Assembly: GCA_964057225.1 (NCBI GenBank)
Contig: OZ059898.1
Location: 12,053,767-12,117,766 of the forward strand
Direction: 5' to 3'
Origin: Auanema rhodensis
Taxonomy: Eukaryota > Nematoda > Chromadorea > Rhabditida > Rhabditidae
DNA: 64,000 nt
The notes beneath the pieces were generated by a model. That model did not search any database and was not told the DNA's origin. It saw only the letters and a program-made list of their open reading frames with translations. This document shows positions 52,901-64,000 of this stretch, one piece after another. Numbering within the stretch: the first letter of the stretch is position 1; the number at the start of each line of letters is the position of its first letter. A program made the translations under genes and the position numbers.

Positions 52901-55900
52901 AAATTTGAAGGCAATACAAATTCACTCAGGACCATAAGCGAATAAACTTGTCGAGCAGGAAGTGTTTCATTTTCGATCTGCTTCAAATATTCTTTGAAGG
53001 GACCAATAGTGGCTTCTAAGGATCCATATTGTTCTATCGATGGAGCCTAAACACAAATATATGAAATAGGATATGATTGCAAACTTCTTACTTGTTTTAA
53101 ACTTGGTACACTACCCAACAGAGCAAAAGCCTGTTCCGATACTTCTTGATCTTCACCCATTTCAACAAGCCGAACAAGATTTTCACTCTGAGAAGCTAAT
53201 ACAACAGAAAACAATAGAGATTCTTGTAGTTCGCACTCTATTCTTCCTGATTTTAGTAAAAATCTGAAGAAGAGAGTATAAAAATCAAAAAAAAAGAATT
53301 AATTAGTACGTTGAATCGTCAACCCCTTCGCATCCTAAGCGATGTTTCTCAGGCTTGGCAAAAACGGTTGCCCTAACATCAAAGCCTAATTCTCTTAAGG
53401 TTTGACCCCATTCACTTACTCTGAACGGTTCAAAATCTATAATTCAAAGAATAGCAATGAATACACGAAATGACAATGTTTCATACCACTTCCTAATTTT
53501 GATACTATTGATAATGAATAAGGGCTGATTACACCACCTTGGTTGCATATATATTGACAAATCTGAAACATCTAAGTATCATAGTATTCTTCAAAACACA
53601 TACTTTTTCAATAAGATCAACTAGGAGCATATTATCATGAACATTGAAAGACCTTGGTGAGGCGGCATGTAATGGCATTGGTGGCTTAGGATAAAGTATT
53701 TGCATATCATCACCTAAAATAAAACAATAACTAAGAATTAATCGGATTGCAATGTTAACCTCTGAATTGTATCCTGATCACAAACCCCTTCCCCATAAAG
53801 GACCTCCGGAGAACGGGTCTCGATCTAATTGGAAGTCGGTGGTCTTTCTCATTTGTGTCAACCAATTCAGTTATTGTCTAAAGTATATTAGTATACTAGT
53901 ACTAGAAGCCAAAACTTCTTACCTGAAGTATTCTTCTAACTTTCATACCTCTGTGAATTTGATCCAGTTGTGTATTTGCAGGCTTCTGCCACTCTTCATT
54001 CAAAACTTTCATACTAAAAATCATAAAAATCATAAAAAAATTACCTTAAAAAAACAAACCATTTCGAAACAACAGCACGAGCATATTCAGGTCTATGCTG
54101 CTCTACAGAAGGAGAAGAAAACAAACAAACATATAAGTTTGAAGCTAATGATTGCACGTTTTCATTCCCGTATATTATTAACTGCCAAATATAATCCTCA
54201 CCCTGACGCAAACCAAATTAGATATAACTTAGAAATTTGGTAACAAACCAGTATATTCGTTTTAGTTAAGAAGCAATTTCTCTCCATTTCTTCATGATCT
54301 TCGCGAAAGATCATATTGAAGAGAGCTATATTTGTTTTCTTTAAGAATGCTTCGAAACAATGGAATCCAGGTACGGATAACAATTTAGGATCCAAAGTTA
54401 GCACATTATCTGAAAAAACAATATAAATATTTTACACCAAGAAAAAACTTACTTTCAAAAAAGTTGCGAATATTGTCAACTTGTTTAAACAAGCAATCAC
54501 TAGATGTACACATCAAGTCTGTAAATAGTCGAAAACCTATATCTTGAATTCCCGGATATGTTGATCCAATGACTGATTTCCATAATGTATTAATCTTGAA
54601 AAGGTGGATGCTGATTCAGCAAAGTAAGTTACAACAAACCCAATCTGGATCGGAAATATTTTCTCTCAACCGTTCTGCACATAATGCAAGATCCGAATAA
54701 TAAAACTTCAGAAACTCGAACTGAACAACTAAGCCGCGAGAAATATGAATGGCATTCTCATCATCTGACTTGCTCCCAGAAGAAACAGTAGAAACAGATG
54801 TCTATACACAACTTGTTTACAAATATAAATGAAGAAATTAACTTACACATATTTCATTAGGTAGTGAATTAACTGATTTGGTAATGTTTGAAGCAATGGC
54901 ATCACAAAAAGATTTACCGAACAAACGATGGATGTGTTGTTCAACACGTTTCAGTAATTCAATTCTAGAGAAAAAAATTAGTGTAACAAATACATAAAAT
55001 ATTTTCATACTTCAGAGTTGTAGGACTTGATTTGTTCGGTTTAGATTCACTGTAGCAAAGAATCAATTTTTTACATAATGCTACAGAACTGGCAATCAAA
55101 CCTAAAAAAACAAAATGTTTTAAGTTAAAGAGTGGCCGTTTACCATCAGGTGTTTCATCATTACAAATATCCTCTGCACATTTCAGAATATATTCTGGTA
55201 ATAACGTTGTTTTACCGAACATATCTACGAAAGCTTCTTCTAATACATCGAATAAAACGTCGTGCATCTATAAATGAAATAAGAAGAAAATGTGGCTATT
55301 TAGATACTCCAACCTTAGCTTGAAACTCTTGATTCTCTATAGAATCTTCAGTTCTACTTTGTTTCCAGAGGAAATTCGTAACTCTTGATATCATATCGTG
55401 GTTTGACTGATCAAACCCAACGCGTCGTAATAACTCAACTATGTTTATCCTATCTTTACTATCTCCAGTAATCCAGGAAACCTTAATAGCAAGAATAAAA
55501 CAAAAAAGTGATTTTAATGATAACCTGTAGCATAGAAAAAAATCCATCGGCAATGGAAGCGCTGAAATGTCCTGCTAGTCTTGCAGTTAGAATTTGAACA
55601 TTTCGTTGAATGACTTCATGCTTTCCCTAGAATACATTTAATTACACATTAAAAATTATATTAAAGGAAGCACCTTTTGAGAGTTCCAAATTATGTTAAG
55701 AACACTATCCATGAGTAATTGTCTGTCAAACAGATCAGCCATCACTTTCTCGACTCTAAAAGTAGAGTATAAATATAGAACGTTTCGCACACAATGAACC
55801 TGTCAATGTAAGCAACATGATGAAGGTTGTCTTTATACATAGCTTCAACTAGCCCAAATTCTTCTATTTTTATCTGCAATTAAAAAATATCAATAAAAAA

Positions 55901-57754
55901 AATAAAATATAAGAATATCACTTCTAAATGTCCAATATCTAAATGACAACCTAAGATATCATTTGTGCTGCACTTCAAAAAGCGATACAATTCCTCTAAA
56001 GCACTCATTCGAGTATTAAAGGAAGACTCAGCAATGATTCTAGAAATTAGAAGTAATTAATAGGGATAAGGGAAATAGCATTACCCCTTCAGAAAACCAA
56101 GTTTAAAAACATCTAAATTCTTTATCATATCCTGATCGAAAACGTCATGGTATTGATATATACTGCATTTGCAAAACTAAAATTTTTTTAAGTAAATATA
56201 TGCTTGATAATAAACACTAACCGAGAATAACGTTAGATAAGGAGACTCTCTAATATCTCCTTTGATCTTTTCACATTCGAAATCTTTCTCACTGCAAGCA
56301 CACAAGCGGTGATACGCTTCGAGCTGAAACAAAATGATTACAAAATAAAGTGATTTTTTCAAAAAACTCACAACATAAGGTTTGATGAATTGTCTTACTA
56401 CACTAGGCTGTAAAACAGGTAACATGCCTGTCAACCAACTAAAATAAAAAAATATATAGTTTGTTTAAAAGTTGAAACAAACGAAAAATATAACGATAGA
56501 ATAGAAATAGGCGTCTGTGGGGTTATGAAAGATTCGAAAAATCTTTCCACCGTTTCAAACCCATGACTTTGAGCAAACCAAAGAACTACAGCTTGAAACC
56601 AATGCTAAATGAAAAAATAAAATTCAAAATATGGAAAAATAACAAACGTGAGAGTCTAGTTCACGACAATAACAATGCAACTTTGAAAGATCAAGATCAC
56701 CAGGGACAACTTGCATTATAGAATTTAATGAATTCGTTGAAATTCTTTGATAGAACCTGGACAACACAGCTATGTTTTAAAATATAAAAAAATGATACTC
56801 ACCTAGCATGTACATTAAACAAAATACTTAATATTAACCAGAACTCTGCGAGCACTTCATCTTGTTCAGAAATATTCTTCAACTTGGTAATAAAGAGAGT
56901 GACGAAACGAAAAGCACAGCTCATAACTTTCTCCTGAAACCACACATATAATAAAATACAAATTAATATTAACTTACAAACTGCTCCATCGTCATGCCTG
57001 GATCGTCATTATAAATATTCCGTAAAATTGGAAATATAACTTGCTGTAACATTCCCTGCATTTGTTGTAGCCCATTTTCATTAGAAGTGTCAAGTCCTGC
57101 AACATATCAAAATGAGTATTATCACTACAAATATGTAAAACCTCTCTCAATCATTTCAGTAAGCTTATCCATGGATGTAATGAGCATATTATTAGGCAGG
57201 ATTAGCGTGCTCCAACGACTTGTGGAATTACTACATTTAAAAATTCATTTTAAAAAAGATAATCGAATAAAACTAACCATTGTCTTTCGGATTGTCCCAG
57301 CAACTTTTGATAGACATTCCAATCTATTAAATCATCTTCCGTAATAATTCCACTCCCAGCACTAGTTGAACTACTGCTTCGACTATCACCTGAGAAGCTT
57401 TCAGGATCGCGTTCTAAAAAAACAAGAAAAATAAAACATATTATTTCGAACTTACTGATTTGTGAACGCATCCCCATGCCATATTCAAAAGTGGATTCGT
57501 CCATCAAGTCACTCTGAAGCAAAATATATTATTTTAATAAGACAATTTAAAAACAAAAACCTCTATTATATCTGCTTCATTCCAGCGCGTTGGGTTAACA
57601 CTACTTCTAAAATATTCCAAATATTTGCAATTTAATTAAACTTCGAAACGTAATTAAGAATTCAAACATACACTGTTCTCGTGAGCTGAGAAACACTATC
57701 GACAGGCTGAAATTCATCATTATCGCTCACTGAACCCGAATCCGGCTCCTTCAT
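46939..57754 (-). CDS. USP9X: USP9X / fat facets-type ubiquitin-specific protease
   Basis: A large gene of several dozen short exons. The first coding exon is 57754-57672 (MKEPDSGSV...) and the last is 47063-46939 (ending SSFSSSK). I checked exons around the catalytic core and both ends but did not sum every exon; the product is probably roughly 2,400-2,700 residues, similar to human USP9X. The long helical N-terminal part precedes the USP domain. The Cys box is [18 protein letters not shown], with the Cys codon at 51022-51020. The zinc-binding pairs are CKDCPHRY and CEKCQKK. The His box is [13 protein letters not shown], with the His codon at 49964-49962, followed by WYKFDDTEV and [10 protein letters not shown]. 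All triad elements are present, so it should be an active deubiquitinase. Family members act in endocytosis, polarity and protein stability. A helical region and a Pro-rich tail follow the USP domain. Confidence 0.9.
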
Positions 57755-60700
57755 ATCATGAGTATCTTGAAAAAAAAATGACTTTAAAAAATGAAAGTGA
57801 AAACGAAATTATAATAAGGAAATAGAAGCGGAAACAGCTGATTCCTATCAAAAACGCACATTGAAAGGGTGTAAAAAGAGTATAATCGATTTACGCTAAA
57901 GAGACGACGAAATCTTGATATACATGCATTCACGTAGAAATATAAATATATGTTTTAAGCTAATAAAAAAACATTTTAAAAAATGAAAAAATCTTTAAAA
58001 GTGCCAAAATCAAACTTCAAACCGGTTAGTGAACTTTCAAAATCATGCGTTCAGTGAAGATATCGAGTAAAACATGTCGTGCGAACATGACGAGAAATGG
58101 CACTTCTTCGCCTGCACATTATTGATGAATGACAACCATGCTAATTGTTGGCCTTTTCTTTCTTTTCCTACGCATAATTATATGTAACACAGCTTACATA
58201 TTCAATAATATGATGACATTTTGTAATAAAACAATAATAATATAACGCTTTTGAATTGATGTGATGTTGAAGTTATTTTTAAATTCAATGAACAACCGCT
58301 CACGGGTGTTATTGTTTAGAAATGATGACGGCTTAATTTAACTTTCACGTGAACTTGCACGAATTTTATGTGCATTTTAAGTAAATTGGTGAGCGAAATC
58401 GGTTGTAAATGAAAAGTGCTGATGCCCGCCGGATATAAGCTCAATATAGCTTGCACAATCATTCATACTGTTATAAGGATTAATCATTTTTACATATAAC
58501 AAAGGCGTGAATGTCTATCGCCAAATTAAATAATATGCGAAGGTGTTATCTGTTAAGTAAAAATAATAATTTATGTCCACTTGAAATGACAAGAAAAGCG
58601 TGGTAAAGACAGTAGCGAACAGAAAGAGATGAGAAATGATAATGTGAAGAAAGGTTTTGATATTTTAATCAATTGGATGACTGTAAATGTTTTTTTCTTT
58701 GCTGATTGTTAATTGCTTTTTTTTGACAAACAATATCTTCATCAGTGGGCAATATTGATCATTTGAAGAGTTTTCACATACATAATTTTTGGTAGGCGTA
58801 TTGAATATGAAACAGTAAAAAATAAATTGATATATACATATATATATAAATGCGTATGTATTCATTAATACATGTATGCATGACGTAAAACTATTGTAAG
58901 ATTCAACCAGCCGTTTCAATATTCTTCATATATTTTATCAGTCGCAATTTGAGCAGTGAAGCACAAATTAGGAAGTAAGTGTTAGGAGCAGGATGCGAGA
59001 GTATGGACATGAAGCAGAAAAGAAAATATATTGAGATGAAGAGATAATGAAAGCTATGAAATAGAACTGTGATGAAAGAGTGTGGTCAGAGCACGAATAA
59101 GAGACAGAAAGATCAGTTGAAAACGGAGAGATTTTGAAAGAATAATAAGGCATTCAAGGAAAGTAAGAGAGAAAAGAGTAAGGGTGAATGAAAGAGGTAG
59201 GGGATTCTAAAATGTGAGAAAGATTGAGAGAAGGGCAACGACATAGAGTGAATAAGAGAGAATATGGAAGATATTGCATAAGGCAGAGGTTGGAGAGTAA
59301 AGTAAAATAAAATAAGAAAGAAGAATTGGAAAAACAAGAAAAATATTGCGTTTATTGATATATGTGTATGTGTATATTAAGAGAATAAAACAAAAGAAAA
59401 AAAAACTAAAAGCTGAAATGGTTATGGAAGTGAAGAATGAAAATGTTTATGACGGCAAGAATGTCGGGCGAGGTAAGCATAGAAATAGACAGATTGACTA
59501 CGTAGGAGATCCCACGAGAGCTTATTTGATGTTTCAACTTGCAGTGGCATTAATAAAATTGACTAGTATAACTATAAATGGATAGCACAATATGGGAAAA
59601 TAAGAAGGAAGCGTTGCGTAGCAAATTAGCAAGGCATACACTCAGAACATACTTATAATAGTGAGCATGATCCGAGTTAAAAATCACATTTGTATGTGCA
59701 ACAAAAGGATTAAAACTTGACAATTGTATAGTTAGCGTTATATAAAATAGTATGAACTAATGGCAGCCACGTCTAACTTCCCTTTCACGCACCAATGCTT
59801 CTTCCGGCAGCGATGCCTCCTCTTTCTCTCTTTCGTTTCTAATATAGAAGACTATGATTCTGCTATAGGCTTCTACCTTATGCATGTATGCTGTGATCTA
59901 GTCCCCTATTTAATTTTTGACATCCATAGCATTTCAAGACGTTTTCGATCCGCTGTCTCGAAGTTCAAGTATCAGCTCGAAGCAGCTCAATGAAGATCTA
60001 ACAAGGGGAAAATTACGGTGAAAATCCGATATTTCCGAAGTAGAAACACATAAAAGCAGTTGAATTGGATAATATATGTGAGCCTTGGAAAGACTGTCGA
60101 TTCCATGAAAATCTTTAGATTTCAGACTTCAAGAAATATCTCTCAGAATTAAAATAAATCCTCCTTCGCCTTTTTCACAAACAATTTAAGGAGTGAGAAG
60201 TTGAAAACTACTTTAAGCAAATAGAGCATGTAACACTTTTTGTGAGCAATTCGTCTCTTCTCGTACCGTTCCTGTTCACCCAGACTTTGACTTTTCTCGG
60301 GACAAAGAAAAACGTGGAGGACAAGGATCATCCAAATTTAGAGTTTTCGTCTGCATATCTTTATTTTTCATGTGTTATTATTATTTTTTGTTAACATGAA
60401 ATAAGTTATCCTTGGAATATGTTTGTTACAAATTATCAGAGAATGTGCTCGTGGATTCAAGATATGATTAGTGAACGTAATTTAAAAAAACTAATAGTTT
60501 CTTAAACTTTGAACTGTAAGTTTTTAACTACATGGTTCATGTTTTAGTGAGTTCTTTCTAAATGAAGAGACCATACATGAGTAATAACTGGCTAGGAATC
60601 TTTGCTTTCAATAATCTTTTCCTGCATTCTGTTGTAACAGTCATCTCATTCAAGTCTGCTATTCATATTTTCCTGTTTCAATTTGTTTGGCTCTCTCCAT

Positions 60701-61308
60701 TATTCTCCTTTTCGAAGTTATTAAGAGTCCCTCATCAGTTTCTGTTTCGCGCGGTCATTCTCAACAAATTTCATATATTTCTTTTCCCTTAGAGCATCTT
60801 GTTTTCTTTTCTATCAACGCTCTGACCTCTTCTCTCACTCCACGACGGTCATCCACTCTGTGCTGTTCCTATTCAAGCCCACCCTAGAGCACTTTGTTTG
60901 TCCTCAACCTGCTCAACGACTTCCAGCCAGTAGCAGCTTCGCTGACACCTGCTAATTCCCACTTTGTTTGATGTTTCAAACATGTCAAATCTTTCTGTCC
61001 AATTATTTCAAAACCCATAGAAGAAACATTTGTGCTCAATTTCGTTCCATAATGACACTCCTCCGATCATTCTTCTCGTTTGAACTGTCGAACGAGTGAT
61101 CAAAGCTACATCTCTTCTCTTCAGTCATAATCTAAGATACATATTCAATTTTTTTCTCGCTTTATATGTTTGTACCGCGTCAAACTACATACATGCTTCG
61201 AAAATATGTGTAGTTATTATAATATTTTGTTCTAAATTTGATAAATCGATGAAATATTAACAACATTAAGAATAATTTATTAGAACGTACATCTTTTTTT
61301 TTCAGCGA
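57755..61308. other. Upstream region shared by USP9X (-) and the small membrane protein gene (+)
   Basis: No supported gene. At 58.6-59.5 kb the + strand is A/G-rich; at 60.5-61.2 kb it is T/C-rich. This is as expected if transcription diverges from about 60 kb. A pyrimidine-rich, relatively GC-rich patch is at 60790-60960. Short ORFs here look like chance. Confidence 0.45.
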
Positions 61309-62688
61309 ATGTTTAAAGTTTTACGGGTTTTCGTTTTCATTTCGTTAGTTGCTGCTCAAAACAGAGCAGTGGTGAGTGTTTCTTTATAATTTCCTTTGTT
61401 TCAAAAATCAAGTTCAACAATATCAATATCATCTATATTGGTGATAGTTCAATAAAAAAATGAGCATAGATATACTTAATCAGAAAAAAATGGAGAGTGA
61501 GAAGAATAGTGAAGTATATCCACTCATGCATCCCATTCTGTTTTTTTTTCAAATTTTCTTCTATTTACAGAGAAGTGCAGCAATCAGCAACTTATCCGAA
61601 GAAACATCCAATATACTTGGAGGTAAGCAGACACAATTTTATTTTGATAGATAGAGCGAACTTGATAACAAACTGTAAACTTGATAACATAGATATGCTC
61701 AAGTTTTCCCAACAAACATCAAACATTATCCTAAAATTGGTCCTGTCGTCACTTTTTTTCAGTTTTAAATCGTCTTTCCATTCTTTTGTATGTATTTTGC
61801 AAATACATGTGCATGTTTGTACATTTCTGTAATATAATCTTAAGTAATCGTGTGTAAGACTAAAACTGAAAAAAGGGTGGAAAGAAAGAAAACAGAAGTT
61901 TGAGGATACTGATTGCTACTTAACGAATGCTCTATGCGCAGACACGGATGCGAGAGAAGAAAAAACCTAAACAGAAGCAAAATGACCGAAACCCGTAAAG
62001 AAAATATTTTTAATCTTCTTGATGCTTTCTTTGTCGCCGTCGTTATCGTCTTCAAAATTTCCAAAAGAAATCTTTTGTCAAAATACAGCAAAGTGGTTCT
62101 TTTCTTTGAAAGCTCTATTTGGTAATTGACAAATCAGATACTTTGTCAACCAGATGTTCAAACTTTTATGAGCTGTAAAAAAGAGATTTTTTTTACATTT
62201 TCATGACCAAATGAATTATTTTTCATGAATTAGTCAGAAAATGTCTTCGAACAAACAATGCTTTGACAATTATGGTCTTTCCCAGCATTATAGTTTTTTT
62301 CTCAAATCAATTCTTAACTATGTTGAGAAAAACACTAAAAAGGTTCAAAAAAAGGTCAACTTTATTTAGTTTTAATATGTTTTTTTTGATTATTCTGACA
62401 GTCTAAATAAATACCGAGAAATAGGAACATGGCCTTTAGTGCTGTGTCGTTGAAGCTGAAACAAGGGATTCAACAATACCTCACATAATATTAGAACAGC
62501 AACTGTGAAATAATAATTATTTTTCAGAATTCATCTCAGCTATTAATCCTATCTACTTTGTCATTCTTGGAGTTTTAGTAGTAGCTGGCTGTGCTTTTGA
62601 AATAGCTTATGGTAGCCGAAAGGGAACCAATCGTTCAACTCATGTAGCTAGCAGACATGCTGCCTCATTTGGACTACGAACAGCATAA
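61309..62688 (+). CDS. Small single-pass type I membrane protein, 91 residues
   Basis: Three exons: 61309-61371, 61571-61622 and 62528-62688, all GT-AG and phase-consistent. The ATG is 3 nt after a strong TTTTTTTTCAG acceptor, so a trans-spliced start is likely. Residues 1-16 form a signal peptide (VFVFISLVAA). A short lumenal or extracellular part with one N-glycosylation site (NLS) follows. A membrane helix (IYFVILGVLVVAGCAFEIAYG) comes next, then a basic cytoplasmic tail of about 33 residues rich in Arg, Ser and His (RKGTNRSTHVASRHAASFGLR). No family was recognised. Intron 2 is 905 nt, long for this window. It could be a regulatory subunit of a membrane complex, which is speculation. Confidence 0.75.
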
Positions 62689-63393
62689 ACAACACCTGTG
62701 AAGCTTTTAAGAAACTTCACTAACTGCTAACATTCCATTTGATTGATTTATTCTGTAGATGAAGGGTACAGCTTTATTTATTGTTGGGGAATTTTTGTGA
62801 TAATTTCAAAAATTTTGAAAAGTATTTATATAAAAAAGTGAAGCTTCTCTACACGAAAGCATGCAATTAAACATTTCAAATGTTGAATAATACATATATA
62901 GCATAGTTTTATATTGTTTTATACAAATATATATATATATATATATTTTATAGATGAGTTATAATAAAGCTTTATCTTTCAATCTAGAATTTTTTTTTCA
63001 ATAGTAAAAAGAAAAACGAAAACTCTTTTAACAACCTAATTTCATCAACTGTAATTACCACATAAAGTACATTACATATTTGTATTTGTTATTTAATTAT
63101 ATAATTATAGAATTCTAATGGGAATTCGATTTCAATTTACGGTTGAGATCTGTTCTCGTTGAGTGTCTCAAACGGAGCACTTGAGATTAACATTGTTGAG
63201 AAGAAGCAATCAGAGAAATCAGGCCAATTTGTGACCATATCTTTTTTCATATTCTCTATCTTATCTTATGAGATTCTTAATGGGGTTTCTGGAACCTTAT
63301 CTGCTAACCTTGCAACATGCAGGAACCTTATCTTCTAACCTGGTGGTGGAGTACCCCAGATTGAGATCAGGACTGGGTATCTCTTTCTACGTA
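62689..63393. other. Intergenic, with a direct repeat before the tRNA
   Basis: Contains the 3' flank of the small membrane protein gene (AATAAAGCTTTATC at about 62962), an (AT)n run near 62930-62946, and a 20-bp direct repeat at 63291-63310 and 63322-63341. Confidence 0.6.
63291..63341. repeat. 20-bp direct repeat, 31-bp period
   Basis: GGAACCTTATCTGCTAACCT at 63291 recurs at 63322 with one mismatch. Confidence 0.85.
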
Positions 63394-63465
63394 GCGTTCG
63401 TGGTGTAATGGTCAGCATGGATGCCTTCCAAGCATTCGACGGGGGTTCGATTCCCCCCGAACGCA
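63394..63465 (+). tRNA. tRNA-Gly (anticodon UCC)
   Basis: A 72-nt cloverleaf. The acceptor stem GCGTTCG pairs with CGAACGC over seven bases, with discriminator A at 63465. A D-arm with TGGTGTAATGG (A box) is present. The anticodon stem GATGC/GCATT encloses the loop CTTCCAA, with anticodon TCC at 63427-63429. The T-arm holds GGTTCGATTCC (B box). No intron is present. A TTTT run at about 63471 can serve as the RNA polymerase III terminator. Confidence 0.95.
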
Positions 63466-63598
63466 TACCTTTTGGTTATTTTTATAATATCACTGTTTGT
63501 ACTATGTACTAATATAATAATAAATATTAATTCAAATTTACATTCTAAGTAATAAACATAACAGTGAGTTCATTTGACTTGATTATCTGTAAAAATCT

Positions 63599-64000
63599 TT
63601 AGTTTATTGTTTTTTTAATGGCTACAGTACTGTCGAAAAATAACTGAAGTCCTTTAAAGTAATCATCAGCTTCCAGATTATTATTCACAACAATTTTTTT
63701 CTTCATACGTAGTTGTGCAGCGATAAGTGAAGGAAGAATAATGGAATAAATTGGAGCCTAAAAAGAGTTTAACCATGATCGTTGAAATCCATAAAATTGA
63801 ATTACCTCAAATATTACTTCTGAGAAAATTATTAAATGAGCACGTGATATACTTTTCGTTACCTAGAAAATGAAATATTTAACCTTATCATGCTTTTATT
63901 TTAATATATTTCTAATATAATATAAATATATAAATATATAAATCTAAATCTGAAAATATATATGATTATATCATACGTACCAAATCATGGAAAGTCATTA
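63599..64000 (-). CDS. Unrecognised protein, 3' end (partial)
   Basis: The gene enters from the right edge on the minus strand. Visible exons are 64000-63981, 63862-63806 and 63757-63599, with GT-AG introns and phase 0 junctions. The last 77 residues read through AHLIIFSEVIFEAPIYSIIL, a hydrophobic stretch that could be a membrane or buried helix, then QLRMKKKIVVNNN, and end in STVAIKKTIN. I do not recognise the family from this tail. Confidence 0.7.

Noticed and set aside
53752-54243. 163-codon + ORF
   Set aside because: It lies antisense over several phase-consistent exons of the USP9X gene and has no independent support.
59346-59993. Two + ORFs of 77-79 codons upstream of USP9X
   Set aside because: Lys-rich or mixed composition, no acceptor at the ATG, and no recognisable domain.
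63140-63390. Possible spliced-leader, 5S or snRNA gene next to the tRNA
   Set aside because: No SL1 sequence, Sm site, 5S internal control region or U6 core is present.

Overview
The window looks like nuclear DNA of a nematode. It is AT-rich. Coding exons are interrupted by many short introns (about 45-60 nt) with the nematode-type acceptor TTTCAG, and several start codons lie 2-5 nt after an acceptor-like sequence, as expected for trans-spliced (outron) starts. Several families present are nematode-specific or nematode-expanded: a MOLO1-type TPM-domain protein, divergent Cys-loop receptor subunits and a chemoreceptor-type 7TM protein. I cannot name the species. All gene models were built by hand from splice sites and reading phase. 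Exon lengths and phases close exactly for every model given as complete, except where stated.

Layout. 1-756 (+): 3' end of a MOLO1-like membrane protein. 1953-2946 (-): a three-exon gene for a 77-residue secreted precursor ending in ...MLRFG, a candidate RFamide neuropeptide. 2.9-19 kb: a very long region with no confident gene, only microsatellites, hairpins, two perfect CRE motifs and a few orphan exon-like islands. 19045-19461 (+): a 69-residue secreted, strongly cationic four-cysteine peptide. 20563-23400 (+): a 16-exon BPI/LBP-family lipid-binding protein of 540 residues. 23584-27710 (-): two tandem Cys-loop ligand-gated channel subunits. 28510-31055 (-): a 7TM protein of unassigned family. 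32234-34189 (+): a coiled-coil protein with an internal repeat and a long acidic tail. 35225-37899 (-): a chemoreceptor-type 7TM protein. 38-44 kb: another long region without a confident gene. 44030-46069 (-): the DP subunit of E2F/DP. 46939-57754 (-): a USP9X/fat facets deubiquitinase. 61309-62688 (+): a 91-residue single-pass membrane protein. 63394-63465 (+): tRNA-Gly(UCC). 63599-64000 (-): 3' end of an unrecognised gene.

Themes. The left two thirds is rich in signalling and surface genes: a receptor auxiliary protein, a peptide precursor, ion-channel subunits and 7TM proteins. The right third holds conserved housekeeping regulators (DP and USP9X) in tandem on one strand. The two channel genes are clearly an ancient tandem duplication, because most exon lengths and phases match. 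The least explained objects are the RFamide-type precursor, the cationic cysteine peptide, the coiled-coil repeat protein and the orphan exon-like islands in the two large empty regions.
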